In this document: in pieces, positions 46,775 through 54,968 of the stretch
How the letters are laid out: the number at the start of each line of letters is the position of its first letter
Numbering within the stretch: position 1 is the first letter of the stretch
NCBI RefSeq assembly: GCF_000767615.3
Contig: NZ_CP009553.3
Location: 4,154,001 to 4,218,000 of the forward strand
Origin: Pandoraea pnomenusa
Lineage (GTDB): Bacteria > Pseudomonadota > Gammaproteobacteria > Burkholderiales > Burkholderiaceae
DNA: 64,000 bases
Direction: 5' to 3'
Made by a program: the position numbers and the translations under genes
Notes under the pieces: generated by a model
What the model saw: the letters and a program-made list of their open reading frames with translations, nothing else
The model's database searches: none
Told to the model about the DNA's origin: nothing

Positions 46775-47539
46775 ATGACGGCATCGAACCAGTCGAACGC
46801 AGCCGCGGTGCGCGCGTTTCGGGTTCTCGAGACGCTCGCCGTGGCCGGTGGCCCGCTCTCGATGACAGACCTCGTGAACGCGCTGGGTCTGCCCAAACAG
46901 ACCGTGCATCGCATCCTCACCCAGCTCAAGGACGCATGGCTGATCACCCGCAATGCGAGCGACCGTCGCTACGAGTGTTCGCCGCGCGTGCGCGCACTGG
47001 CGATCAACGTGTTGATGCAGACCGGCCCGGCGGCGGCGCGCCACGGACTGCTGCAACAGTTGGTCGCGAGCATTGGCGAGACCTGCAACCTCACCATGCT
47101 CTCGGGCAACGATGTGATCTACGTGGATCGGGTGGAGACGGAATGGCCGCTGCGCATGCACCTGCAGCCAGGCTCGCATGTCCCGCTGCACTGCTCCGCG
47201 AGCGGCAAGCTGTTGCTGAGCTTTCTTCCGAAAGAGCGGCGCGACCATCTGATCGACACGTTGCCGCTGCGCCGCTTCTCCGAGCGCACGTTCACCGACC
47301 GGACGGCACTGCGCACCGAACTCGAACGCACGCGACGTCGCAAGATGGGCATCAACGACCAGGAGCACTTGCAGGGCCTGATCGCGATTGCCGTGCCGGT
47401 CATGCTCAGCCGCAATCGCGCCTGCGCCGCCATCGCCGTGCAGGCGCCCATCGGCCGTCTTACGCTCGACGACCTGCTGGCCTTCGAGCCGGAGCTGCGC
47501 ATCGCCGCGGAGGAGACCGCCAGGACGTTCCGGCACTGA
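46775..47539 (+). CDS. sauR: IclR-family regulator, SauR-like
   Basis: The 254-aa protein has an N-terminal winged helix (LSMTDLVNALGLPKQTVHRILTQL) and a C-terminal IclR effector domain (ETCNLTMLSGNDVIYVDRVE, PLHCSASGKLLLSFLP). It is divergent from the sauS-like gene with a 237-nt shared control region containing two palindromes. AAAGGAGACG precedes the ATG. It is the probable regulator of the adjacent sau-type operon. Confidence 0.82.
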   Translation: MTASNQSNAAAVRAFRVLETLAVAGGPLSMTDLVNALGLPKQTVHRILTQLKDAWLITRNASDRRYECSPRVRALAINVLMQTGPAAARHGLLQQLVASIGETCNLTMLSGNDVIYVDRVETEWPLRMHLQPGSHVPLHCSASGKLLLSFLPKERRDHLIDTLPLRRFSERTFTDRTALRTELERTRRRKMGINDQEHLQGLIAIAVPVMLSRNRACAAIAVQAPIGRLTLDDLLAFEPELRIAAEETARTFRH

Positions 47540-47582
47540 CCGCCCACCGGGGGGCCCGGCGGAACGTGCGAACGGTCGTCGT

Positions 47583-48923
47583 TCAGGTACCGCTCACCAA
47601 GCTTTCGAAGAGGTCTTCGCCGCCCATCTGCCCGCCCTTGAGCAGCACCTCCATGCCGTCTATCGCAGGCACGTCGCTGTGCAGCCGACACAGCGGGGCG
47701 CCTTGCGCCAGCGTGCCGGCGTAAGTCATGCCCCACGCGTCGAGCGCACGCATGCCGTGGCTCGACGTGTCGCCGCCCGCGATGGCCATGCGCGAGACTT
47801 CGGCGCCTTGCAATACTCGCCGCAGCAAATCCCCACCGGCACGCGCGAGCGCCAGCGCCGATACGCCGCTCGGCGAGGCGTGCGATGACGTCGACGCCTG
47901 CGAGACCTGCGATGCCTCCTGCGCTACCGTGCATGCCAGCGTGTGGTGACCCGCGCGCAGACGCCGCGACAGCTCGGCCGCCATCGCGTCGCGGTATCGT
48001 CCGTCGGACTCGACCAGTCGAGCCGCGTCGATACGACACACGTCGAACGAGCGGGCCGCACGCACCTGGGCCGCCGTGACGGGCGACAGACTGCCGGCGA
48101 GCACGAACACGGGACCGCGCGCCGGTGCCACACGCGTCGTCTCGGGCACCGCGCGCAACGCCATGGCACTCGCGAACGCCTCGGTCACGCTGCTCGGCCC
48201 GACCGTGAGCAACGCGGCACGCCGCGCCTGGCGCCAGAGCACCTCTCCGATGCGCGGCAGATCGGCGGGCACGGCCACGTCCCAGAGCACCGCGCGCGCG
48301 CCTTCCCGCCGTAACGCGTCCAGGCGTCCCGACAACGACTCGGCGGGCGTCGTCCAGGGCACGAGGCCGATGTCGGTGAGTCCCTGCGCGCCCAGATGCC
48401 GCCGCAGATCCGCCTCGTGCATCGGTGTCACCGGGTGCCGGCTCATGGTCGGATGGCGGTCGATACGGAACACTTCGCCGCCGGTGCCGGCCGCCGCGAA
48501 GAGATTGCCGAACAGACAGTACCGACCGAGGTTGGGCTGCCCGCCCAGCACGGCCGTCCATTCGCCCGGCATCGACGGCGCGAGCACTCGCACCGCCTCG
48601 CCGATGCTGCCCACGCCCGGCGCGCTGTCGAACGTCGAGCACGTCTTGTAGTGCAACACCGTGGGCTGCAAGCGACGTGCGAGCGCCGCGATCGGCGCCA
48701 GTTCCTCGCGCATGGCCTGTGGCGTGAGCGAGCGCGACACGCCTGCAATGCCGAGGCAGTCCAGACCGCGCAAGGCGTCGTCGGCCGCCATGGCTTCGAG
48801 CCTGGCCGAATCCGGCGGCGCGAGCAACAACAGGCTGCGCAGTCCCGCTCGGGCGGCCGTCGCCAGCGTGTCGGTGGCCCCGGTGAAGTCGTCGCCGTAG
48901 TACAGAAGGTGCGGGCGAAGCAT
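47583..48923 (-). CDS. DUF1537 four-carbon acid-sugar kinase, OiaK/OtnK-like
   Basis: This ~446-aa kinase has the N-terminal family motif GDDFTGATDT, the mid-protein FVLAGSLSPVTAAQVRAA and the C-terminal ATP-binding AGGDTSSHGMRALDAWG. Characterised relatives phosphorylate threonate, erythronate or 3-oxo-isoapionate. Pairing with a RuBisCO-like protein points to the last type, but that is inference. The ATG at 48923 has AAGGG upstream; an ATG seven codons earlier (48944) is possible. It is the last gene of the six-gene operon. Confidence 0.85.
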   Translation of the reverse strand: MLRPHLLYYGDDFTGATDTLATAARAGLRSLLLLAPPDSARLEAMAADDALRGLDCLGIAGVSRSLTPQAMREELAPIAALARRLQPTVLHYKTCSTFDSAPGVGSIGEAVRVLAPSMPGEWTAVLGGQPNLGRYCLFGNLFAAAGTGGEVFRIDRHPTMSRHPVTPMHEADLRRHLGAQGLTDIGLVPWTTPAESLSGRLDALRREGARAVLWDVAVPADLPRIGEVLWRQARRAALLTVGPSSVTEAFASAMALRAVPETTRVAPARGPVFVLAGSLSPVTAAQVRAARSFDVCRIDAARLVESDGRYRDAMAAELSRRLRAGHHTLACTVAQEASQVSQASTSSHASPSGVSALALARAGGDLLRRVLQGAEVSRMAIAGGDTSSHGMRALDAWGMTYAGTLAQGAPLCRLHSDVPAIDGMEVLLKGGQMGGEDLFESLVSGT

Positions 48924-48964
48924 CGTATCTGCCCTTGAAGTCATAAGTGTGTTGCGTGCGTGCT

Positions 48965-50257
48965 TCAGCGCCCGAAGAAGCGCATGGCGGCGGCGAGCGC
49001 GGGCGCATGGCGTGCCGCTTCATCGAGCGACTGCCCGGCGCGCATCGCCTGCCACGCGTCGCGCAGGCTCTGCACGCCGGCGCCCGCCCCGTCGGGATGC
49101 GCGAGAATGCCGCCTCCCGCCATGAAGAGCAGGTCGTCGCGCCCAAGCGCCTGCCAGGTCGCGGGCACCGTGCCGGCCCACTGACCGGAAGAAAAAGCGG
49201 GCATGACGCGATCGTCCGGGCCGTCGCCCGCATCGACGCAAAGCGGGGCATAGCAATCAAGCGCGGATTCGATGACCTCGTCATCGGGCTGCGCGAACTT
49301 GCCTTGCAGACCGTGCACGTGCATGTGATCCACGCCCGCGAGCCGCCAGAGCGCCTGATAGGCCTGGAAGCCGATGCCTAGCATCGGGTCGCGCGACATG
49401 GCGCCGTAGCCGTTCCGATGGCCGTGGATCGCCAGCGGCGTATGTCGACGCAGCGTCGTGACCGCCGAAAAGCCGCACCAGTTCAGACTGACCATCACGC
49501 AATTGCCTCCCTCGCGTTGCACGAGGTCGGCGTGACGCAGCATCTCTCCGGTCTCGTCCGTGATGTTGAAGGCCACCATCACCTGCTTGCCCGTGCGTTC
49601 GCGGTGCGCGCGCACTGCCGCCATGACCGCCGGCACGCGCTCGGCCAACGGCGCATGCACGGGGTTGGCGCACACCTCGTCATCCTTGATGAAGTCGACG
49701 CCCGCGTCGCACAGGCGCGAAACGAGCGCGGCCGTCTCGTCGGCGCGCATGCCGACGTTGGGCTTGAGGATCGTGCCGACGAGCGCACCCTGTGCCACGC
49801 CCGTGGCCCGGCGCGTGCCATCGATGCCGTAGCGCGGGAAATCGAATTGCCGACGATAGGCCGACGGCATCGCAACGCGCTCCAGGCGCATGCCCGTCAC
49901 TTCCCCCAGGTCGTACAGGTTGCCCGCCAGCGTGGCGGCCAGCGTCGGCAGATTCGCCCCGACGTTGTCGCACGGAAACGCGATGCGCACCCGTGCGCGA
50001 TGCCACGGTCCATTGCCCGCTCTCGGGTCCGTCGCGGCCAGACGATCGAGAAAGGCGTTCGGCAACGACGCGCGCGAGGCCTCGCCCACCCGCTCGACAG
50101 ACTCGACCGTGGCGCGGGCACGGGCGCGCAACGCATCTGTCTCGCCCGCCACCCGGGTGAAGGTGCCGCAGGACTGCTCGCCGGCCATGACTTCGGCGAC
50201 CTGCTCCGGGTCGAGCGGCGTCTCGATCAGGTATGTCGCACTCAGTGTCCGGTTCAT
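48965..50257 (-). CDS. RuBisCO-like protein (form IV), OiaX/OiaT-like
   Basis: This 430-aa member of the RuBisCO large-chain superfamily keeps the first catalytic Lys at ~165 (TILKPNVG). The carbamylated Lys and metal acids are in FIKDDE (K191, D193, E194). HGHRNGYG and HVHGLQGKF follow in the C-terminal barrel. The metal centre is therefore intact, so it should act on an enolisable 3-oxo or 2-oxo sugar-acid phosphate. Neighbouring DUF1537 kinase genes recall OiaK/OiaX of apionate breakdown. It overlaps the VOC gene by ATGA. Confidence 0.85.
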   Translation of the reverse strand: MNRTLSATYLIETPLDPEQVAEVMAGEQSCGTFTRVAGETDALRARARATVESVERVGEASRASLPNAFLDRLAATDPRAGNGPWHRARVRIAFPCDNVGANLPTLAATLAGNLYDLGEVTGMRLERVAMPSAYRRQFDFPRYGIDGTRRATGVAQGALVGTILKPNVGMRADETAALVSRLCDAGVDFIKDDEVCANPVHAPLAERVPAVMAAVRAHRERTGKQVMVAFNITDETGEMLRHADLVQREGGNCVMVSLNWCGFSAVTTLRRHTPLAIHGHRNGYGAMSRDPMLGIGFQAYQALWRLAGVDHMHVHGLQGKFAQPDDEVIESALDCYAPLCVDAGDGPDDRVMPAFSSGQWAGTVPATWQALGRDDLLFMAGGGILAHPDGAGAGVQSLRDAWQAMRAGQSLDEAARHAPALAAAMRFFGR

Positions 50258-50808
50258 AGCTTCGACAGATCGGGAAACTCACGCACCGGGTCGCTGCCAT
50301 CCCACTGGGCGGCCGCCTCGCGAATCATCCTGAAGAGCGTGCCCTTCGGCCCCGCGACCTCGGACAATTCGATCGTGGTGCCCGGATGGCATCCCGCCTC
50401 CTCGCTGCGGTCCTCGAAATAGACGAAGCGTCCGTTTTCGCCCACCTCGCCGCTCATGCAAACCTCGAATCCGGCCGCACGCGCACGCGCGAGGTCCGCG
50501 TCGAAGTTCTCCGTCCAGTAGGCAACGTGCTGCGCGCCGCTGCGACCGGCATTGAGGAAGTCGCGATACATCGAGGGAACGTCGTTGCGAATCTGGAGCA
50601 GCTCGATCTGAAGGCCACCCGCGTTGGCGAGCGCCACCGCGTTGTGCGGTTCGAAGTGCGCCCCGCGATAGGTGTAGTTGCGGATCGGCACCCGGGGGTT
50701 GTAGTACCACGGCCCCACGCCGAGCACGCCGGACCAATAACGCATTGCCGCCTCGATGTCGGGCACGAGGTATGCCACCTGGCGAATCTCGCCAAAGAAT
50801 CTGCTCAT
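50254..50808 (-). CDS. VOC (glyoxalase/bleomycin-resistance) family protein
   Basis: This 184-aa protein has two paired VOC modules, beginning FGEIRQVAYLVPDIEAAMRYWSGVLGVGPWYY and SGAQHVAYWTENFDADLARA. Family members use a metal to isomerise, epimerise or cleave small molecules. Strict coupling to the RuBisCO-like gene (ATGA overlap) suggests it acts on the same pathway intermediate. Its exact role cannot be read. Confidence 0.82.
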   Translation of the reverse strand: MSRFFGEIRQVAYLVPDIEAAMRYWSGVLGVGPWYYNPRVPIRNYTYRGAHFEPHNAVALANAGGLQIELLQIRNDVPSMYRDFLNAGRSGAQHVAYWTENFDADLARARAAGFEVCMSGEVGENGRFVYFEDRSEEAGCHPGTTIELSEVAGPKGTLFRMIREAAAQWDGSDPVREFPDLSKL

Positions 50809-50872
50809 GGATCTTCCTGTCGTTCTATGTCATATGGCGACGCAAGACGCAAGACGTACGCCGCCGTCTTCG

Positions 50873-52780
50873 TTATCGAAGAAAACCTGTCGAGATCCAG
50901 GGGAACGCCGCCACCGCGATCAATCCGACGATCAGCGCCGCGAGATATCCCCAGATCGCGCGCATGCCCTTGGCGGGATCGACCCGCCCAATGGCGCAGG
51001 CCGCGTAGTACCCCACGCCGAACGGCGGCGCGAACAGTCCCAGCCCCATCGAGAGCACCACGATCATTGCGTAGTGAACTTCGTGGACCCCGACCGCCCG
51101 CGCGATCGGGAACATCAGCGGTCCGAACAGCACGATCGCCGGGATGCCCTCGAGCACGCTGCCGAGAATGACGAAAGCGACCACGGAGACGGCGATGAAT
51201 CCCGCCCCGCCGCCTGGCACTCGTTCCATGGCTGCGGCAAGGTCCTGCGCGAACCCTGATTGCGTGAGGCCCCAGGCCATGCCGGTGGCCGCGCCGATGA
51301 TGAAGATGATCGCGCCCGACAGGGCGGCCGTCTCGACGAGCATGGGCATCAGGCGACGTGCGTCGAACTGGCGATAGATCAGCAGGCCGGCCAGCACCGA
51401 GTACGCAATGCCGATGGTCGAGACCTCGGTGGCCGTCGCGATACCCTCGACGACCGCGGCGCGAATCACGAACGGCAGGGCCAACGCCGGCAAGGCGTAA
51501 GTGAAGGCCCGCAGCATTTCCTTGCGGTTCGCTTTCGCAACGCCGGACAGGTCTTCGCGGCGATAGCGCCACCACACCACGCAACACAGGGCGATGCCCA
51601 GTACCACGCCGGGCAGCAGGCCGCCGGTGAAGAGTGCCGAGATCGACACGCCCGTGACCGAACCGATGGTGATCAGTACGATCGAGGGGGGAATCGTTTC
51701 CGTCTGCGCCCCCGTCGTGGACAGCAGCGCCACGAGATCGCCCGGGTCGGCGCCGCGCTTCTTCATCTCGGGGAACAGCACCGGCGCGATCGCCGCCATG
51801 TCGGCCGCCTTCGAGCCGGAGATGCCGGACACCAGGTACATGCCACCGATGAGGACGTAGCTCAGACCGCCGCGCACGTGACCGAGCAAGCTCGCGAGAA
51901 AGCGCACCATCGCCCGCGCCATGCCGGTCATCTCGATGAGCAGGCCGAGAAAGACGAACAGCGGCACCGCGAGCAGGATCAGATGCGACATGCCCTCGTC
52001 CATCCGGCCGACCAGCACCACCAGTGGTGTGCGCGTCGTGAGGGCAAGAAAGCCGAACGTCGCCAGCGCGAACGAGAAAGCGATCGGCACGCCGGCGAAC
52101 ACGCACGCGCCCACGACCCCCGCGAAGAAGATGACGAGATTCCAGCGCCCGAGCGGTTCGAGCACGGGGCCGAGCAGCCAGAACGCGGCGCACACCGCCG
52201 CGACGACGGCGATGGCCTGCACGGCGCGCACCGGTGTCGCGGTGCGAAGCAGACGCACCCCGCCCGCGAGCATCATCAGCGCGACCCCCACGGGCAACGC
52301 CGCGGCGCGCCACGCGTTGCTGATCTCCATCGCCGGCGTGATTACGAACGCTTCCTCGGAGGCATACTCGTACGCCGGATGCGCGATGAACACGAGAAAC
52401 GCCAGCGCGGCGGCGATCGCCAGCACGTCGAGAAACGCCCGCGTGGACGGCGACGCCTTGCCCACGAATGCGGTCATGCGCATGTGCTCGCCCCGGCGCA
52501 GTGCGACCACCGCGCCGAGCATCGACATCCAGAGAAACAGGATGCCGGCGAGCTCGTCGCTCCAGACGAGCGGTGCGTGAAAGACATATCGCGCCACCAC
52601 GCCCGCGAGCATGACGACAATGTCGGCGAGAACGAGCAGCGCGGCCGGGATCTCCGTGAGCCAGCCGATGGCCCGGTCGATCGCGCTCACGACGCCGCGC
52701 CGGCCGACCGGACTCGCATCGGGCACCGGCGGCTGTGCGGAAGACACGCCATGCGGCGAATGCACGGGGCCGGGCGTCAT
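50873..52780 (-). CDS. Fused TRAP transporter permease (DctQ-DctM)
   Basis: The 635-aa inner-membrane protein joins a four-helix DctQ-type domain (~30-190, with ARYVFHAPLVWSDELAG) to a twelve-helix DctM domain (~205-635, with LLAVPLFVFLGLLIE and GLGLFAPPFGVG). Fused QM forms are known. It imports a carboxylate or sugar acid using the sodium or proton gradient with the DctP protein encoded upstream. The ATG at 52780 lies one base after the dctP-type stop. Confidence 0.9.
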   Translation of the reverse strand: MTPGPVHSPHGVSSAQPPVPDASPVGRRGVVSAIDRAIGWLTEIPAALLVLADIVVMLAGVVARYVFHAPLVWSDELAGILFLWMSMLGAVVALRRGEHMRMTAFVGKASPSTRAFLDVLAIAAALAFLVFIAHPAYEYASEEAFVITPAMEISNAWRAAALPVGVALMMLAGGVRLLRTATPVRAVQAIAVVAAVCAAFWLLGPVLEPLGRWNLVIFFAGVVGACVFAGVPIAFSFALATFGFLALTTRTPLVVLVGRMDEGMSHLILLAVPLFVFLGLLIEMTGMARAMVRFLASLLGHVRGGLSYVLIGGMYLVSGISGSKAADMAAIAPVLFPEMKKRGADPGDLVALLSTTGAQTETIPPSIVLITIGSVTGVSISALFTGGLLPGVVLGIALCCVVWWRYRREDLSGVAKANRKEMLRAFTYALPALALPFVIRAAVVEGIATATEVSTIGIAYSVLAGLLIYRQFDARRLMPMLVETAALSGAIIFIIGAATGMAWGLTQSGFAQDLAAAMERVPGGGAGFIAVSVVAFVILGSVLEGIPAIVLFGPLMFPIARAVGVHEVHYAMIVVLSMGLGLFAPPFGVGYYAACAIGRVDPAKGMRAIWGYLAALIVGLIAVAAFPWISTGFLR

Positions 52781-52781
52781 G

Positions 52782-53843
52782 TCAGGCCACCTTGCCGGCC
52801 GTGGCTTCGAGCAACGCCCAGGCCTGAGCGCCGAACTTCTTCTGCCACTCCGCGTAATAGCCCGACTTCTGCAATTGCGCACGGAACGTCTCCGGCGGCG
52901 CCGCATTGAATGCCAGCCCCTTGCTCGAGAGCTCGCTCTGCAGCCCCGTGTTGAGCTTATAGACGTCCTCGCGCTGCTTGATGGCCGCCTCGTTGAACGC
53001 ACGCGCCACGATCACCTTGAGATCGTCGGGCAGCGCGCGCCACGACCGGCCGTTGACCACGAGGTGATAGCCGTCCCAGCTGTGGTTCGTGAGCGCGCAG
53101 TATTTCTGCACTTCATACAGCTTCGCCGTCTGCACGATGGCCAACGGGTTCTCCTGCGCATCGACCACGCGTGTCTGCAGGGCGGAATAGACCTCGCTGA
53201 ACTGCAGGCTCGTCGGCGAGGCTTGCAGCGACTTGAACAGCGAGATGCCCATCGGGCTGACCGGCACGCGGATCTTCATGCCGGAGAGGTCGGCCGCCGT
53301 GGCGATCGGCTTGTTGCCGGTGGTGATCTGACGGAAGCCGTTGTCCCACATCTTCTCGAACGTGTAGAGGCCTGTCTTGGCGAAGGCCTCGCGAATGCTG
53401 TTGCCGAGCGGGCCGTCGACCGCACGCCACACCTGATCGTAGTTCGAGAACGCAAAGCCGACCGCCGTGATCGCGCTGATGGGCGCGAGCGTCGCAATCA
53501 CCATCGTGCCGGCGTTGAAGATGTCGATACCGCCGTTGCGCACCTGCGCAAGCATGTCGGTGTCGCCGCCCAGCTGGTTATTGGGGAACACGCGCAACTC
53601 CATGCGGCCGCGGCTTTCGGTGGCGATGCGCGCGGCCACCTCCTGCGCCCGTACGTTCAGCGGGTGGCTGACGGGCAGATTGTTGCCGTACTTGAAGACG
53701 AATTCCGGCGCGGCGGCGCGCGCCGATCGCGGCCATATGCTGGTCACGCCGGTCACGCCGGCCACACCCGCGACGCCCAATGCCGGCAAGGCGGAAAGGG
53801 CGCGCAATACGTTTCGTCGGCCCTGAGAAGTTGAGCTGGTCAT
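52782..53843 (-). CDS. TRAP transporter solute-binding protein (DctP-type)
   Basis: The 353-aa precursor has a long signal peptide with a twin-arginine-like RRNVLRA start and cleavage near SARAAA. Mature DctP features include VFKYGNNLPVSHPLN, MKIRVP with the carboxylate-binding Arg, and FSEVYSALQTRVVDAQENP. It captures the substrate in the periplasm for the fused permease. The ATG at 53843 has AGGAG 8 nt upstream; one two codons earlier is too close. Confidence 0.9.
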   Translation of the reverse strand: MTSSTSQGRRNVLRALSALPALGVAGVAGVTGVTSIWPRSARAAAPEFVFKYGNNLPVSHPLNVRAQEVAARIATESRGRMELRVFPNNQLGGDTDMLAQVRNGGIDIFNAGTMVIATLAPISAITAVGFAFSNYDQVWRAVDGPLGNSIREAFAKTGLYTFEKMWDNGFRQITTGNKPIATAADLSGMKIRVPVSPMGISLFKSLQASPTSLQFSEVYSALQTRVVDAQENPLAIVQTAKLYEVQKYCALTNHSWDGYHLVVNGRSWRALPDDLKVIVARAFNEAAIKQREDVYKLNTGLQSELSSKGLAFNAAPPETFRAQLQKSGYYAEWQKKFGAQAWALLEATAGKVA

Positions 53844-53953
53844 CCGCATGTCTCCTGATATTGTGGTTATGGCGCAACCGTGCGAGCGGCGGAACACCGC
53901 GTCGGCACGACCCTCCGTGACACCCCGGCACACCGATGGCCGGGTGCGCCGTG

Positions 53954-54769
53954 TCAATTGCAGCGAACGTGCATGCCGCCGTCGACGAGCAGCTCCACAC
54001 CGTTGATGTAGCGCGCCTCGTCCGAAGCCAGGAACACCGCCGCATGGGCAACGTCCCACCCATCGCCCATGCGTCCGGTCGGCGACAGGCGATGGCGAGC
54101 TTCCACCATCTCCTGCTCGCTCGCGTAGAAGCCCGAGATTTGCCGGTAGATGTGCGGCGTATCCATCACGCCGGGCAAAATGCAGTTCGCCCGGATGCCC
54201 TGCGATGCGTACTGGAGCGCCACGCTTTGGGTAAGGGAGTTGACGGCGCCCTTCGACGCCGCATAGGCACAGTAGGCGTAACCGGTCCAGCGCACACCGC
54301 CCAGCGCGCCGATATTGACGATGGCGCCGCTGCCCTGTGCCTGCATGCCCGGCAGCACCGCCTTGCAGGTCAGGAACATGCTCTTGACGTTGACCGCCAT
54401 GACCCGGTCCCATACCGCCTCGGTGGTCTCCACCGGCCCGCCCTGCGAGGTGATGCCGACGTTGTTGTGCAGCACGTCGATCCGGCCATACGCCTCGACG
54501 GCGGCCGCCACGGTCTGACGGACCTGGTCCCAGCACGTGACGTCGGCCGCCAGCGCAATGGCGTCGTTGCCCTCCTCGGCGATGATCCGGCGGGTGACGT
54601 CGGCCGCCGCCGGATCCTGATCCACGGCCACGACCCTGGCGCCCTGCCGGGCGTACGCCACGGCGGCCGCCTTGCCATTGCCCCAGCCGTCGCCCGCCGA
54701 TCCCGCGCCGAAGACCAGCGCGACCCGGCCCTCCAGTCTTCGCGACGCGCACGCTCCCGTTGCTGCCAT
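53954..54769 (-). CDS. Short-chain dehydrogenase/reductase with altered active site
   Basis: This 271-aa classical-size SDR has the nucleotide motif GAGSAGDGWGNGKA, the NNVG of the fold, YAASK for the Tyr/Lys pair and C-terminal VDGGMHVRCN. The catalytic Ser normally found as NISS is NIGA here, so it lacks the usual hydroxyl. It is first in the operon and probably oxidises the imported sugar acid or lactone. AGGAGAC precedes the ATG at 54769. Confidence 0.88.
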   Translation of the reverse strand: MAATGACASRRLEGRVALVFGAGSAGDGWGNGKAAAVAYARQGARVVAVDQDPAAADVTRRIIAEEGNDAIALAADVTCWDQVRQTVAAAVEAYGRIDVLHNNVGITSQGGPVETTEAVWDRVMAVNVKSMFLTCKAVLPGMQAQGSGAIVNIGALGGVRWTGYAYCAYAASKGAVNSLTQSVALQYASQGIRANCILPGVMDTPHIYRQISGFYASEQEMVEARHRLSPTGRMGDGWDVAHAAVFLASDEARYINGVELLVDGGMHVRCN

Positions 54770-54880
54770 GACCTTGTCTCCTGTGCTTATTCTGTCGTTG
54801 CTGCCGCCTGCCCGATACAAGTGCAACGCATCCGAGGTCGTACGATAGGGGCGGCCGCACCGATTCGCCAACCCGTTTTT

Positions 54881-54906
54881 TTGATGTGATTTGATGGGTT
54901 TTGATG
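54881..54906. promoter_or_regulatory. Three TTGATG repeats phased at 10 bp
   Basis: TTGATG occurs at 54881, 54891 and 54901, exactly one helical turn apart. It lies in the divergent control region between the SDR operon and the LacI-type gene. A possible -10 TATGCT follows at 54910. It is a likely regulator-binding array. Confidence 0.55.
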
Positions 54907-54968
54907 AAGTATGCTGTGGGAAAACGCGCCGCGTCACGGCGCGGGACGATACGGGAGACAGGAAGACG

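Noticed and set aside
54891..54968. Earlier ATG for the LacI-type regulator
   Set aside because: It lies inside the TTGATG repeats, has no ribosome site and adds a non-conserved segment; the ATG at 54969 follows AGGAAG.
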